A stretch of DNA of 41,067 nucleotides from IMG/VR virus record IMGVR_UViG_3300024346_000171, positions 1 through 41,067 of that record; one strand, 5' to 3'. The position numbers and the translations under genes are program-made. This document shows, piece by piece, positions 33,555 through 41,022 of this stretch; position 1 is the stretch's first letter; each line of letters begins with the position of its first letter. Under the pieces are notes generated by a model. That model did no database searches and had not been told where the DNA came from. It saw only the letters and a program-made list of their open reading frames with translations. This DNA is from a virus.

Positions 33555-34028
33555 ATGAAAGTTGGTTTTACTGCTTCAACCTTTGATTTGTTACACGCTG
33601 GGCATATCTCTATGTTGCGTGAGGCAAAGACTCAATGCGATTATCTCATATGCGCTCTACAGGTAGATCCCTCTACTGATCGAAGCGACAAGAACTCCCC
33701 CGTACAGACATTAGTGGAAAGATGGACACAACTTTCTGCCGTCAAGTACGTCGACGAAATCATTCCTTATCAGTCAGAGACAGACCTAGAAGACATTCTC
33801 AAGATGGTTGACATTGATGTGAGAATCATTGGCAGCGAATATAAGGATAAGACCTTTACCGGACGTGCAACTTGCGCAGCCCGAGGTATAGAGATTTATT
33901 TCAATCGTAGAGACCATAGGTTCTCGACTAGTGGACTCCGTAAACGAGTTGCGATGCAAGACCCTTTGATGGCTATAAAGGAAAACTTTATAAAACAAAA
34001 AGCGATTGATTGGTTAGACAAAAACTAA
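33555..34028 (+). CDS. Cytidylyltransferase-family nucleotidyltransferase
   Basis: The 157-residue protein starts KVGFTASTFDLLHAGHISMLREAKTQCDYLI, carrying the HxGH signature as HAGH (14-17) of the nucleotidyltransferase superfamily. Near the end, RFSTSGLRKR supplies the second nucleotide-binding motif (S-T-S-x-x-x-x-R). Length and layout fit glycerol-3-phosphate or related cytidylyltransferases that make CDP-activated alcohols. The closest family match might also be a sugar-heptose type enzyme. It should make an activated precursor, which fits with the glycosyltransferase-like genes in this genome, but no kinase or transferase partner is encoded next to it. AAGGA precedes the ATG. The gene sits just before the promoter of gene 55. 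Confidence 0.85.
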   Translation: MKVGFTASTFDLLHAGHISMLREAKTQCDYLICALQVDPSTDRSDKNSPVQTLVERWTQLSAVKYVDEIIPYQSETDLEDILKMVDIDVRIIGSEYKDKTFTGRATCAARGIEIYFNRRDHRFSTSGLRKRVAMQDPLMAIKENFIKQKAIDWLDKN

Positions 34029-34032
34029 TCCT

Positions 34033-34061
34033 TGACGCCCGACCCTAAATGATGTATAATA
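34033..34061 (+). promoter_or_regulatory. gp55: Sigma70-type promoter for gene 55
   Basis: TTGACG (34033-34038) and TATAAT (34056-34061) are 17 bases apart, just after the cytidylyltransferase stop codon. Confidence 0.9.
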
Positions 34062-34084
34062 CGCACTAATGTATAGGAATACCA

Positions 34085-34681
34085 ATGAAACCTAAGATAA
34101 AAGAAAAGCCGCACTACGTTAATAATCGAGAATTCTCGGAAGCTGTAGTAGAGTACTGTGTCACGGTACTAGAGGCTAAAAGTAAAGGACTCCCGATCCC
34201 GATAGTCCCTAATTATATTGCCGAATGTTTCTTACGAATTTCCGAAGGACTTTCTCATAAAGCAAACTTTGTTCGTTACACGTATCGAGAAGAGATGGTA
34301 ATGGATGCGGTCGAGAACTGTCTTAAAGCAATTGAAAACTATGATATCGAAGCGGCTACACGGTCAGGGAAACCTAACGCGTTCGCCTATTTCACTCAGA
34401 TATCGTGGTATGCATTCCTACGTCGCATCCAGAAGGAGAAGAAACAACAAGATATTAAGTTGAAGTTCATCTCTGAAGCTGGTATAGAACATTTCATCGA
34501 CACTAATAGTTCTGATGACTATGATACCAGTCCCTCTAGTACAATGGAATCTTTGCGAATTCGCATGGATCATGTCAAGTCATCTGACATGCAATTCAAA
34601 GAGTATGTTAAGGAAGAGAAAAAACTACGCAGACGCCGTGCTGTGAATGTCGATTCCGACCTATCAGATTATCTCGAATAA
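34085..34681 (+). CDS. gp55: Late-transcription sigma factor gp55
   Basis: The 198-residue protein (T4: 185) fits gp55, the small sigma-family factor that directs host RNA polymerase to TATAAATA late promoters. AFAYFTQISWYAFLRRIQKEKKQQ is the highly conserved core that resembles sigma70 region 2 and contacts the beta-prime coiled coil. The acidic end (DVDSDLSDYLE) agrees with the known C-terminal clamp-binding tail, which meets gp45. The many exact TATAAATA boxes in the window match its activity. Its own promoter is of host type, as needed for a regulator that acts before the late genes. Confidence 0.94.
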   Translation: MKPKIKEKPHYVNNREFSEAVVEYCVTVLEAKSKGLPIPIVPNYIAECFLRISEGLSHKANFVRYTYREEMVMDAVENCLKAIENYDIEAATRSGKPNAFAYFTQISWYAFLRRIQKEKKQQDIKLKFISEAGIEHFIDTNSSDDYDTSPSSTMESLRIRMDHVKSSDMQFKEYVKEEKKLRRRRAVNVDSDLSDYLE

Positions 34682-34685
34682 GTTC

Positions 34686-34714
34686 TTGACACCCGTCCAT
34701 AAATTTGTTATAAT
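34686..34714 (+). promoter_or_regulatory. Consensus sigma70-type promoter for the 47-46 operon
   Basis: TTGACA (34686-34691) and TATAAT (34709-34714) are 17 bases apart, a perfect consensus. It starts five bases after the gene 55 stop. The predicted start is near 34721. Confidence 0.92.
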
Positions 34715-34721
34715 GTCCGGT

Positions 34722-34784
34722 ATGTAGTGCATCTGTACTATGTATTGGACATTACACTGTCCAATTGTATCATATACTATACAA
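34722..34784 (+). ncRNA. Structured 5' leader with three tandem hairpins
   Basis: Three adjoining hairpins fill the leader. The first is 34722-34743 (about nine pairs including G-U, loop ATCT). The second is 34744-34765 (ATTGGACA with TGTCCAAT, six-base loop). The third is 34765-34784 (TTGTAT with ATACAA, eight-base loop); it shares base 34765 with the second, so the two cannot both form completely. The first begins at the predicted transcript start. No U-run terminator and no open frame is seen. It is probably a leader that protects or regulates the 47-46 mRNA. Confidence 0.55.
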
Positions 34785-34819
34785 TGTATATTTAATGAAA
34801 CAAAACTGAGAGTTTTCTA

Positions 34820-35035
34820 ATGAGAAAGTCCGACACACCTTTTTATCAATTTATTAACTATCCGTATGAATCTGACCTCCATTACCGTCACGTCAAGAAT
34901 AAGGTGACCTTTGATATCATGGAACAAGATTTGTCTCGAACGGAGATGTTAGAGCAGTTCGAGTTATTCCTGAAAGCTTGTGGGTACTTCTTCCATCCCA
35001 ATGAAAGCATTGAAATCGTTGAGAACGAGGAATAA
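34820..35035 (+). CDS. Small conserved-position protein upstream of gp47
   Basis: The 71-residue acidic protein reads MRKSDTPFYQFINYPYESDL, then TFDIMEQDLSRTEMLEQFELFLKACGYFF and an acidic tail. A helical segment carries most of the hydrophobic residues. I do not recognise a characterised family. It is the first gene of the 47-46 operon, with GAGAG upstream, and ends three bases before the gp47 start. Small genes in this place occur in other T4-like phages by my recollection, but no function follows from that. Confidence 0.65.
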   Translation: MRKSDTPFYQFINYPYESDLHYRHVKNKVTFDIMEQDLSRTEMLEQFELFLKACGYFFHPNESIEIVENEE

Positions 35036-35038
35036 TCA

Positions 35039-36097
35039 ATGCGCATTGCTATACTGAATGATACTCATTGTGGATTGCGCAATTCATCGGATATCTTCAT
35101 GGAATATCAGGAAAGGTTTTATACTGATGTATTCTTTCCGTACCTGATAGAGAATAAAATTACTCAGATACTGCATCTGGGCGACTACTATGATAACCGA
35201 AAGACTATCAATTTAAAAGCTCTGAATCATAATCGACGGGTATTCCTTGACAGATTGCGTGAACTTGGTATCACTATGGATATCATTCCTGGCAATCATG
35301 ATACATATTTCAAAAACACCAATCATCTCAATTCGTTAAAAGAGTTGATGGGTCACTATATGAATGAAGTGAACATCGTCGAAGAACCGACTGACATGAA
35401 ATATGGCAAGTCGACTATCGCTCTCGTTCCTTGGATCAACCCCGAGAATGAGAAAGGGATTATCGAGTTCCTCGGGAGTACCAAGTCTCGTATCTGCGCC
35501 GGTCACTTTGAGTTGGCTGGGTTTGAGATGGACAAGGGTCTTATGTGTAAGGAAGGTATGAACCCTGCTCCGTTAGAACGTTTCGATTTAGTGATGTCGG
35601 GTCACTTCCATACAAAATCCCACAATCGTCATATTCATTATCTAGGCGCTCAGATGGAGTTCTTTTGGAATGATGCGCATGACCCGAAGTACTTCCACAT
35701 ATTCGATACGGTTACTAATGAACTGACTCCCGTACAGAATCCCTTGACGATCTACCATAAAATATATTATAATGAAGATACGATAAACCACTTCGAAGAC
35801 CTGTCTTATTTAGAAAACAAGTTCGTGAAAGTGATCGTCAGCAATCGATCTGATATGGTAAAGTTCGAGAGATTCATTGACCGCATCAACAACCAGAAGA
35901 TTCATGAACTGAAGATTGCCGAGGATTTTCGTGAGTTTCGCGGAGAGAACGTCAATGATTCCGATTTAACAATTGACGACACCGAGACTTTAATATACAA
36001 TTACATTCAAGAAGTGGATACTGACTTAGATAAAGATCGCATCAAACAGTTAGTATCCGAATTGATGGTTGAAGCTCAATCTGTGGAGATTGCTTAG
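35039..36097 (+). CDS. gp47: Recombination nuclease gp47 (Mre11-like)
   Basis: The 352-residue protein (T4: 339) contains the calcineurin-like phosphoesterase motifs in order: LNDTHCG (6-12, Asp8 and His10), HLGDYYDNR (46-54), PGNHDTY (84-90), CAGHFEL and SGHFHTKSH. These bind two metals as in Mre11. With gp46 it makes the nuclease that resects DNA ends and starts recombination-dependent replication, and in T4 also degrades host DNA. GAGGA precedes the ATG. Gene 46 would normally follow directly, but a methyltransferase-like gene is inserted between, overlapping gene 47 by one base. Confidence 0.96.
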   Translation: MRIAILNDTHCGLRNSSDIFMEYQERFYTDVFFPYLIENKITQILHLGDYYDNRKTINLKALNHNRRVFLDRLRELGITMDIIPGNHDTYFKNTNHLNSLKELMGHYMNEVNIVEEPTDMKYGKSTIALVPWINPENEKGIIEFLGSTKSRICAGHFELAGFEMDKGLMCKEGMNPAPLERFDLVMSGHFHTKSHNRHIHYLGAQMEFFWNDAHDPKYFHIFDTVTNELTPVQNPLTIYHKIYYNEDTINHFEDLSYLENKFVKVIVSNRSDMVKFERFIDRINNQKIHELKIAEDFREFRGENVNDSDLTIDDTETLIYNYIQEVDTDLDKDRIKQLVSELMVEAQSVEIA

Positions 36098-36735
36098 TGG
36101 CCACTTTGTTGGAATTGTTTGATGAGTATGGGTGTGACAAGGGTAGTTTGAAACATCGGTATGATAGAATATATCAACCGCAGTTTATTGCTATCAAAGA
36201 TGAACCTTTGAATATATTAGAGATTGGTGTATTCAAAGGCGCTTCCGTCTCAGTTTGGTTAAAATACTTTCCGAATGCCACCATATATTGTATCGACATC
36301 TTCGATAGAGTTGCTGCCGAAGATATAGAGGTGTTACGTGATGAACGTGTCAACTGGATCAATCATGATACGACCGCATCTTCACTTGCCGGGGCTATTC
36401 GAACGGCCTGGGCGGACATAAAGTTCGATATTATTGTCGACGATGGTGCACATTGGCACCCCGCTATAAAAGATACCTTCGTCAACTGTTTTCCGTTCTT
36501 GAGTGAGTCGGGCAGTTATTATATTGAAGATGTCTACAATATGGATTTGCCTCATGTCGCGGAACGTATGCAGACAGATTCTTGGTTAAAGAAACAATCA
36601 CACAGATTTAGTGTTGCCTTGTGGAATGAAATGATGTATAATATAACCCAACACACGGTCGAACACTTCGATCTGACGTTAAGTGATCCATACGATATTA
36701 TTTACGATTCCTACATTATAAAAGTGACCCAATGA
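36097..36735 (+). CDS. Class I SAM-dependent methyltransferase-like protein inserted between genes 47 and 46
   Basis: The 212-residue product starts at GTG 36097 (TAGTG overlap with gene 47; GGAG eight bases upstream). Residues 38-68 (LNILEIGVFKGASVSVWLKYFPNATIYCIDI) form a clear Rossmann glycine loop and the second strand with its terminal acidic residue. FDIIVDDGAHWHPAIKDTF and YYIEDVY follow in the place of motifs III and IV. The combination, with Glu/Asp-rich start, resembles small O-methyltransferases of the antibiotic or sugar-modifying type. The target is unknown. Its stop overlaps the gene 46 start by four bases, so it is locked into the operon. Presence between two partner genes suggests insertion of an accessory gene. 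Confidence 0.8.
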   Translation: MATLLELFDEYGCDKGSLKHRYDRIYQPQFIAIKDEPLNILEIGVFKGASVSVWLKYFPNATIYCIDIFDRVAAEDIEVLRDERVNWINHDTTASSLAGAIRTAWADIKFDIIVDDGAHWHPAIKDTFVNCFPFLSESGSYYIEDVYNMDLPHVAERMQTDSWLKKQSHRFSVALWNEMMYNITQHTVEHFDLTLSDPYDIIYDSYIIKVTQ

Positions 36736-38456
36736 TAAAATTTTCTAAACTCAAGTGGCGTAATTTCCTTTCTACTGGAAACTACTTCAATGAAATAGAT
36801 TTTCTGGCAGCTCCCACCAATCTGGTTGTTGGTCAGAATGGTGCGGGTAAGTCCACTATGCTTGACGCACTGTCTTTTGCATTGTTCGGCAAACCCCATC
36901 GAAAGATTACTAAAGCGCAGTTGGTTAATACCATCAATAATAAGGACTGTATTGTTGAAGTATATTTTACTGTGAATGGTATGAATTATCGTATCGTCCG
37001 TGGTATCAAGCCAGCTCGGTTTGAAATCTGGAAGGGTGATGTGATGATTAATCAGAATTCCCACTCCAAAGAGTATCAGGAAATTCTGGAAAAGAATCTT
37101 CTGCAAATGTCCCATAAGTCTTTTCACCAGATTGTGGTACTCGGATCATCTTCGTTTGTTCCTTTCATGCAACTCAACTCGACCAGTCGTCGAGATGTTA
37201 TCGAAGATCTGTTGGATATCAATATCTTCTCTAAGATGAATATTATTCTGAAGGAAAAGGTATCTCACCTCAAAACTGAGATTGAGACCAATTCTCACCA
37301 GATAGAAGTTGTCAAAACAAAGATTGCATCTCAGAAGAAATATATCCGTGATCTGACGGCCATCAATACTGCACATCGTAAGGAGAAGGAATCTCAAATT
37401 ACTGAGTTGCAGGAAGAGATACGAACTATCAACGACACTAACATCGAATTGTCACATAATGTTAATGTGTTGTTGCCTGTCGTAACTTCACAACTTAATA
37501 CTCTACGTGCGAACAGACAGGAGTTGGATAAGTACTACGCTCAGTTTAACGTCCAAGTCAAATCTGTTGTGAAGGACGCTAAGTTCTTTGATGAAAATGA
37601 ACACTGCCCGACATGCGATCAAGATATCGCCGAAGACTTGCGTATGTCCAAACTGGCGGCCGCGACAACTAAAGCTAAGACGTTGAAGTCTGCTATGGAC
37701 AAGGCGCAAGAGAAACTTGATGAGTATAGGAATGAGATTGAAACACTAGAAGTACAAATGCAGTCGGGACTTGACAGTCAGAACCAACTGCATAACAATC
37801 AACAAACTATCCAGCGGCTCAATCGCAATGTGGATCGTCTCCGTATGGATATGGATGATATGGCAGATAGTGATGGTGATATGGGACAGGCCAATAGAGA
37901 TCTGGAATCACTTGACATGGAGGTTCACGAGTTAACTGATACTAAGTACCGGTTGAGTGAGAAGTCTTCTTACAATAGAATTGCGGGGGAACTGTTGCGC
38001 GATTCTGGCATTAAGACTAAGATCATTAAACAGTATGTTCCTGTTATAAATGAACTCACTAATAAGTATTTACAAATTCTTGATTTCTTTGTTCACTTCG
38101 AACTAGATGAAAGTTTTAACGAGACTATTCGGTCACGTTATCGTGATGCGTTCTCTTACGACTCATTCTCTGAGGGTGAGAAACAACGCATCGATTTATC
38201 TCTGTTGTTCACTTGGCGTCAGATTGCTAAGATGAAGAACTCGGTATCGACTAACTTGTTGATACTGGATGAGACGTTTGATTCGTCACTTGACGGCGAG
38301 GGCGTAGATAACCTAATGAAGATTATCGAAACTCTTAAAGAGGACACTAACGTGTTCGTTATATCACACAAGGCTGAACTTGAGGATGCCCACTTCGAAA
38401 GAAAGTTGACATTCTATAAGGATAAAAATTTCAGCAAATTAAAAGAAATTACTTGA
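36732..38456 (+). CDS. gp46: Recombination ATPase gp46 (Rad50-like)
   Basis: The 574-residue protein (T4: 560) is an SMC/Rad50-type ATPase. It has Walker A GQNGAGKS (34-41), two coiled-coil arms (about 165-280 and 305-420) with a zinc hook CPTC (292-295) at their tip, the ABC signature FSEGEKQR (479-486) and Walker B NLLILDE (508-514). It forms the gp46-gp47 complex for end resection. The hook spacing CxxC is normal. Its start overlaps the methyltransferase gene by four bases. Its stop lies inside the -35 box of the gp45 promoter. Confidence 0.96.
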   Translation: MIKFSKLKWRNFLSTGNYFNEIDFLAAPTNLVVGQNGAGKSTMLDALSFALFGKPHRKITKAQLVNTINNKDCIVEVYFTVNGMNYRIVRGIKPARFEIWKGDVMINQNSHSKEYQEILEKNLLQMSHKSFHQIVVLGSSSFVPFMQLNSTSRRDVIEDLLDINIFSKMNIILKEKVSHLKTEIETNSHQIEVVKTKIASQKKYIRDLTAINTAHRKEKESQITELQEEIRTINDTNIELSHNVNVLLPVVTSQLNTLRANRQELDKYYAQFNVQVKSVVKDAKFFDENEHCPTCDQDIAEDLRMSKLAAATTKAKTLKSAMDKAQEKLDEYRNEIETLEVQMQSGLDSQNQLHNNQQTIQRLNRNVDRLRMDMDDMADSDGDMGQANRDLESLDMEVHELTDTKYRLSEKSSYNRIAGELLRDSGIKTKIIKQYVPVINELTNKYLQILDFFVHFELDESFNETIRSRYRDAFSYDSFSEGEKQRIDLSLLFTWRQIAKMKNSVSTNLLILDETFDSSLDGEGVDNLMKIIETLKEDTNVFVISHKAELEDAHFERKLTFYKDKNFSKLKEIT

Positions 38457-38481
38457 CACAAACCATCATTTATTATATAAT
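38453..38481 (+). promoter_or_regulatory. gp45: Consensus sigma70-type promoter for gene 45
   Basis: TTGACA (38453-38458) and TATAAT (38476-38481) are 17 bases apart, a perfect consensus. The -35 box overlaps the TGA of gene 46. It should also serve the downstream genes 39187-40945. Confidence 0.93.
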
Positions 38482-38510
38482 GACTACTAACTTGAACGAG
38501 GACAACCCCA

Positions 38511-39185
38511 ATGGAATTATCTACTAGAACGCTTGAAATCTTGCGCAACTTTGCAAGTATTAACCCTAACATCGTAGTATCGCAAGGCAATAAATTGACC
38601 ACCATGTCAATCCAAAAGAATTTAGTTGCTAAGGCAATTATCGAAGAGACGTTTCCGACTACCTTCGGTATCTATGACTTATCAGAGTTTTTGTCTGTTA
38701 TCAATCTCGTAGATAACCCTACAATCGATTTCGGTAAGAACAACGTATCTGTTCGTGATGGAAGTGGACTATCTTCTGTCAAGTACTTTTACTCTGACCC
38801 CGAGATGTTATCTTCGCCTAAGAAGGATATTGTAATGCCTTCTAGCGATGTACAGTTCTTACTTACCAATGAAACGTTGAGTAAGATCAAACGTGCGGCC
38901 TCTGCTCTTCGACATGATGAGATTAGTATCCGTCCTTCTAATGGCGCAATTGAGATTGCTGTCGTGGATAGTTCGAATTCTACATCTAATTCATTCTCGA
39001 TTACTGTAGAGGGCACTTACCCCGAAGGTTCTGACTTCAACTTTGTGTTGGGTGTCAACAATCTTAAATTAATAGGTGAAGATTATGAAGTTTCGGTAAG
39101 TAACAAACTTATCTCTAACCTAAAATCTACACAATCACAAACCGAATATTTTATCGCATTAGAAAAAACATCACGAGGAGCATAA
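38511..39185 (+). CDS. gp45: Sliding clamp gp45
   Basis: The 224-residue protein (T4: 228) matches gp45 in layout: MELSTRTLEILRNFASINPNIVV at the start, FGIYDLSEFLSVINLVDNPTIDFG, and LTNETLSKIKRAASALRHDEI in the second domain. As a trimer ring it tethers the DNA polymerase. It also activates late transcription with gp55 and the co-activator gp33, linking replication to late gene expression. GAGGA lies before the ATG. No clamp-loader genes (44, 62) follow in this window; instead there is a run of small accessory genes. Confidence 0.93.
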   Translation: MELSTRTLEILRNFASINPNIVVSQGNKLTTMSIQKNLVAKAIIEETFPTTFGIYDLSEFLSVINLVDNPTIDFGKNNVSVRDGSGLSSVKYFYSDPEMLSSPKKDIVMPSSDVQFLLTNETLSKIKRAASALRHDEISIRPSNGAIEIAVVDSSNSTSNSFSITVEGTYPEGSDFNFVLGVNNLKLIGEDYEVSVSNKLISNLKSTQSQTEYFIALEKTSRGA

Positions 39186-39186
39186 T

Positions 39187-39411
39187 ATGAGTCCAGAACA
39201 AGCCAAATTAAATGACCTAGCAAACCGAGTATCACGTTCATGTGTTGCTGTTATCGATACTATCGTTACACGCGGCGCGTTTAAAGGTGAAGAATTGACC
39301 ACTGTTGGTCAACTACGAGACCAAGCAGTTCAACTTGTTGCATTGTACGAGACAATTGCACAAGAAGTAGCAGTCGCAGCTGCAGCTGCAAAAACTAAAG
39401 ATTCAAAGTAA
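39187..39411 (+). CDS. Small helical protein of unknown function after gp45
   Basis: The 74-residue product is predicted to be all helix: QAKLNDLANRVSRSCVAVID, then GQLRDQAVQLVALYETIAQEVAVAAAAAK and a short Lys-rich end. No family is recognised. It begins one base after the gp45 stop, with GAGGAG as ribosome site, so it is surely made with the clamp. A role beside the clamp or replisome is only a positional guess. Confidence 0.65.
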   Translation: MSPEQAKLNDLANRVSRSCVAVIDTIVTRGAFKGEELTTVGQLRDQAVQLVALYETIAQEVAVAAAAAKTKDSK

Positions 39412-39414
39412 TAA

Positions 39415-40089
39415 ATGATTATAACTGATGTCAAGGGGTCGTATAAAGATGGAATTACTTTTTCGTCTGACCCTCTGATTCACGTTATAGATGGGATGGT
39501 CAATCAGGAAGAATCTGATTATATCATCAATCTTGCGAAGACCCGAATGACACCAGCTGCGGTAATTACTACAGATGGAATTTCGGTTCTTTCTGACACT
39601 AGGTCGGCGACACATTGTTGGTTAAACTACAATGATGATGTTATAAAAACTATAGGAGAAAGGATTTCTCGATATGTTGGTATACCGCTCTCTAACGCTG
39701 AAGATATGCAAGTTATATATTATGGCGTAGGCGATCAGTATAAACCACATCATGATGCATTTGATATGTTTACGACACAGGGGCAAAAGTCTTGTGTAGA
39801 TGGCGGCCAACGATTAGTGACGGCTCTAATTTATCTGAATGCGGTGACTGCTGGTGGAGAAACGGAATTTCCTGTTGTGGGCATTAAAGTCAATCCTTCT
39901 CGCGGAAGGATGGTAGTATTTAACAACACTTCGGAAGACGTACATTCGTATTACTTCCCTAGTTTACATGCAGCCCTTCCTGTCATAGAAGGCGAAAAGT
40001 GGGCAATTAATATATGGTTTCGAATGATGCCTCGATCCGAGAAGTTTTCGCCACCATATACGGAATTTCCTAAAGTAAAATTTATTTAA
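39415..40089 (+). CDS. Prolyl-4-hydroxylase-like 2-oxoglutarate/Fe(II) oxygenase
   Basis: The 224-residue protein has a complete P4H-type core. It shows YKPHHDAFDMF (109-119) with His112 and Asp114, the GGETEFP loop (148-153), and LHAALPVIEGEKWAINIWFR with distal His185 and Lys195 for 2-oxoglutarate. The HxD is intact, unlike the other two oxygenase-like proteins of this window. N-terminal FSSDPLIHVIDGMVNQEESDYII is the usual lead-in. Small P4H-like enzymes are known from marine T4-like phages, where the target is unknown (host or virion protein proline, or another residue). The gene starts three bases after the 39187 gene, with no clear ribosome site of its own. Confidence 0.88.
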   Translation: MIITDVKGSYKDGITFSSDPLIHVIDGMVNQEESDYIINLAKTRMTPAAVITTDGISVLSDTRSATHCWLNYNDDVIKTIGERISRYVGIPLSNAEDMQVIYYGVGDQYKPHHDAFDMFTTQGQKSCVDGGQRLVTALIYLNAVTAGGETEFPVVGIKVNPSRGRMVVFNNTSEDVHSYYFPSLHAALPVIEGEKWAINIWFRMMPRSEKFSPPYTEFPKVKFI

Positions 40090-40095
40090 AAGTTT

Positions 40096-40170
40096 TGGTG
40101 GCGAGGGCAATATTTCTGTGTATGCCTTTGAGTTGATTGAACTGTTTATTATGGTCACCCCCCGCCGCCA
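40096..40170 (+). other. Intergenic long-range inverted repeat
   Basis: TGGTGGCG (40096-40103) can pair with CGCCGCCA (40163-40170), with one G-U. GGG (40105-40107) can add pairs to CCC (40159-40161) across one mismatch. A small inner AGTT/AACT hairpin lies between. This is the whole 99-base gap between the P4H-like and peroxiredoxin genes. I see no tRNA cloverleaf. Confidence 0.4.
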
Positions 40171-40188
40171 TCCTAATTGGAGTATATA

Positions 40189-40722
40189 ATGATAGATGTG
40201 TTATTGGATGATGTGCCGTTTCACCTAAGAGAACGTGACCCGTTCTTGCAAGAACCTAATCCATTTAGGTGGGCTCGTAAGAATTTGTCCGATCTGATTG
40301 GTGGCAAACGTGTGGTAATCTTTGGACTGCCTGGCGCTTTTACGCCTACTTGTTCTAACGAGCAGTTACCCTCCTATGACCATATGTACCAAGAATTCAT
40401 GGACTTGGGTATTGATGAAGTATACTGTACGTCGGTCAATGACGCGTTCAGTATGTTCCAATGGGCAAAGAATCTCGGTATCGAGAATGTTAAGATGTTG
40501 CCTGATGGTAATGGCACCTTCGCAAGGTCTTTGGGCATGTTGGTCGAAAAGTCGAATCTAGGATTCGGTCTCCGTTCTTGGCGATATGCAATGGTAGTTG
40601 ATAATATGCGAGTCGTCGAATTCTTGCCCGAAGATGATTGTATGGATAACTGTCCTACTGACCCATATGGAATATCTTCTCCCGAGAATTTACTGGATGT
40701 TTTGAGAAGTAAAGTTGTTTAA
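40189..40722 (+). CDS. Peroxiredoxin (Prx5-like)
   Basis: The ATG at 40189 has GGAG seven bases upstream, a better start than the in-frame TTG at 40177. The 177-residue protein carries PGAFTPTCSNEQLPSY (48-63), the signature of Prx5-type thiol peroxidases, with Cys55 the peroxidatic cysteine and Thr52 in place. VNDAFSMFQWAKNLG and LPDGNGTFARSLGML are the next family blocks, and RSWRYAMVVDN holds the conserved arginine. The end (DDCMDNCPTDPYG) has two extra cysteines that could serve as resolving thiols. It would reduce hydrogen peroxide or organic peroxides in the infected cell. It is an accessory gene in the gp45 transcript. Confidence 0.9.
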   Translation: MIDVLLDDVPFHLRERDPFLQEPNPFRWARKNLSDLIGGKRVVIFGLPGAFTPTCSNEQLPSYDHMYQEFMDLGIDEVYCTSVNDAFSMFQWAKNLGIENVKMLPDGNGTFARSLGMLVEKSNLGFGLRSWRYAMVVDNMRVVEFLPEDDCMDNCPTDPYGISSPENLLDVLRSKVV

Positions 40723-40945
40723 ACTAAACCCATATATAGCTAAGGAAGCTGGGTTACATGTGTTGATGGGGACGTTGGTAAACTATCCCCTCAATATATT
40801 ATTTATGTGGCTAATAGTGGGCGAATGGGGTATAACCGACCCGTTCTGGATTTCGAGTATAGTTACGTGTTGGTTTTCAATTGTAGCTTTTATTAGAATA
40901 TATATCGTACGATCTTATAGTGAGAGAAGAAGACAAATTGAGTGA
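40715..40945 (+). CDS. Small two-helix membrane protein
   Basis: The frame opens at TTG 40715, overlapping the peroxiredoxin stop by eight bases, with GAG eight bases before it. The 76-residue product has two hydrophobic segments (about 15-36 and 44-64) and a positively charged end YIVRSYSERRRQ. The layout (EA near the start, a helix with N, a second helix, RSYxxRR at the end) resembles small phage membrane proteins whose function is unknown. It probably sits in the host inner membrane with its charged C-terminus inside. A GTG or ATG later in the frame would remove part of the first helix, so TTG is preferred. Confidence 0.65.
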   Translation: MFKLNPYIAKEAGLHVLMGTLVNYPLNILFMWLIVGEWGITDPFWISSIVTCWFSIVAFIRIYIVRSYSERRRQIE

Positions 40946-41022
40946 CTCTACTAAAACGTAATGACATTTAAGTAGATTTATCGGAAATATATATACTAAG
41001 ATCTATATTAGAAAACAGTATA

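Noticed and set aside
40096-40170. A tRNA gene between the P4H-like and peroxiredoxin genes
   Set aside because: Length and paired ends are suggestive, but no D-arm, anticodon arm or TTC loop can be drawn.
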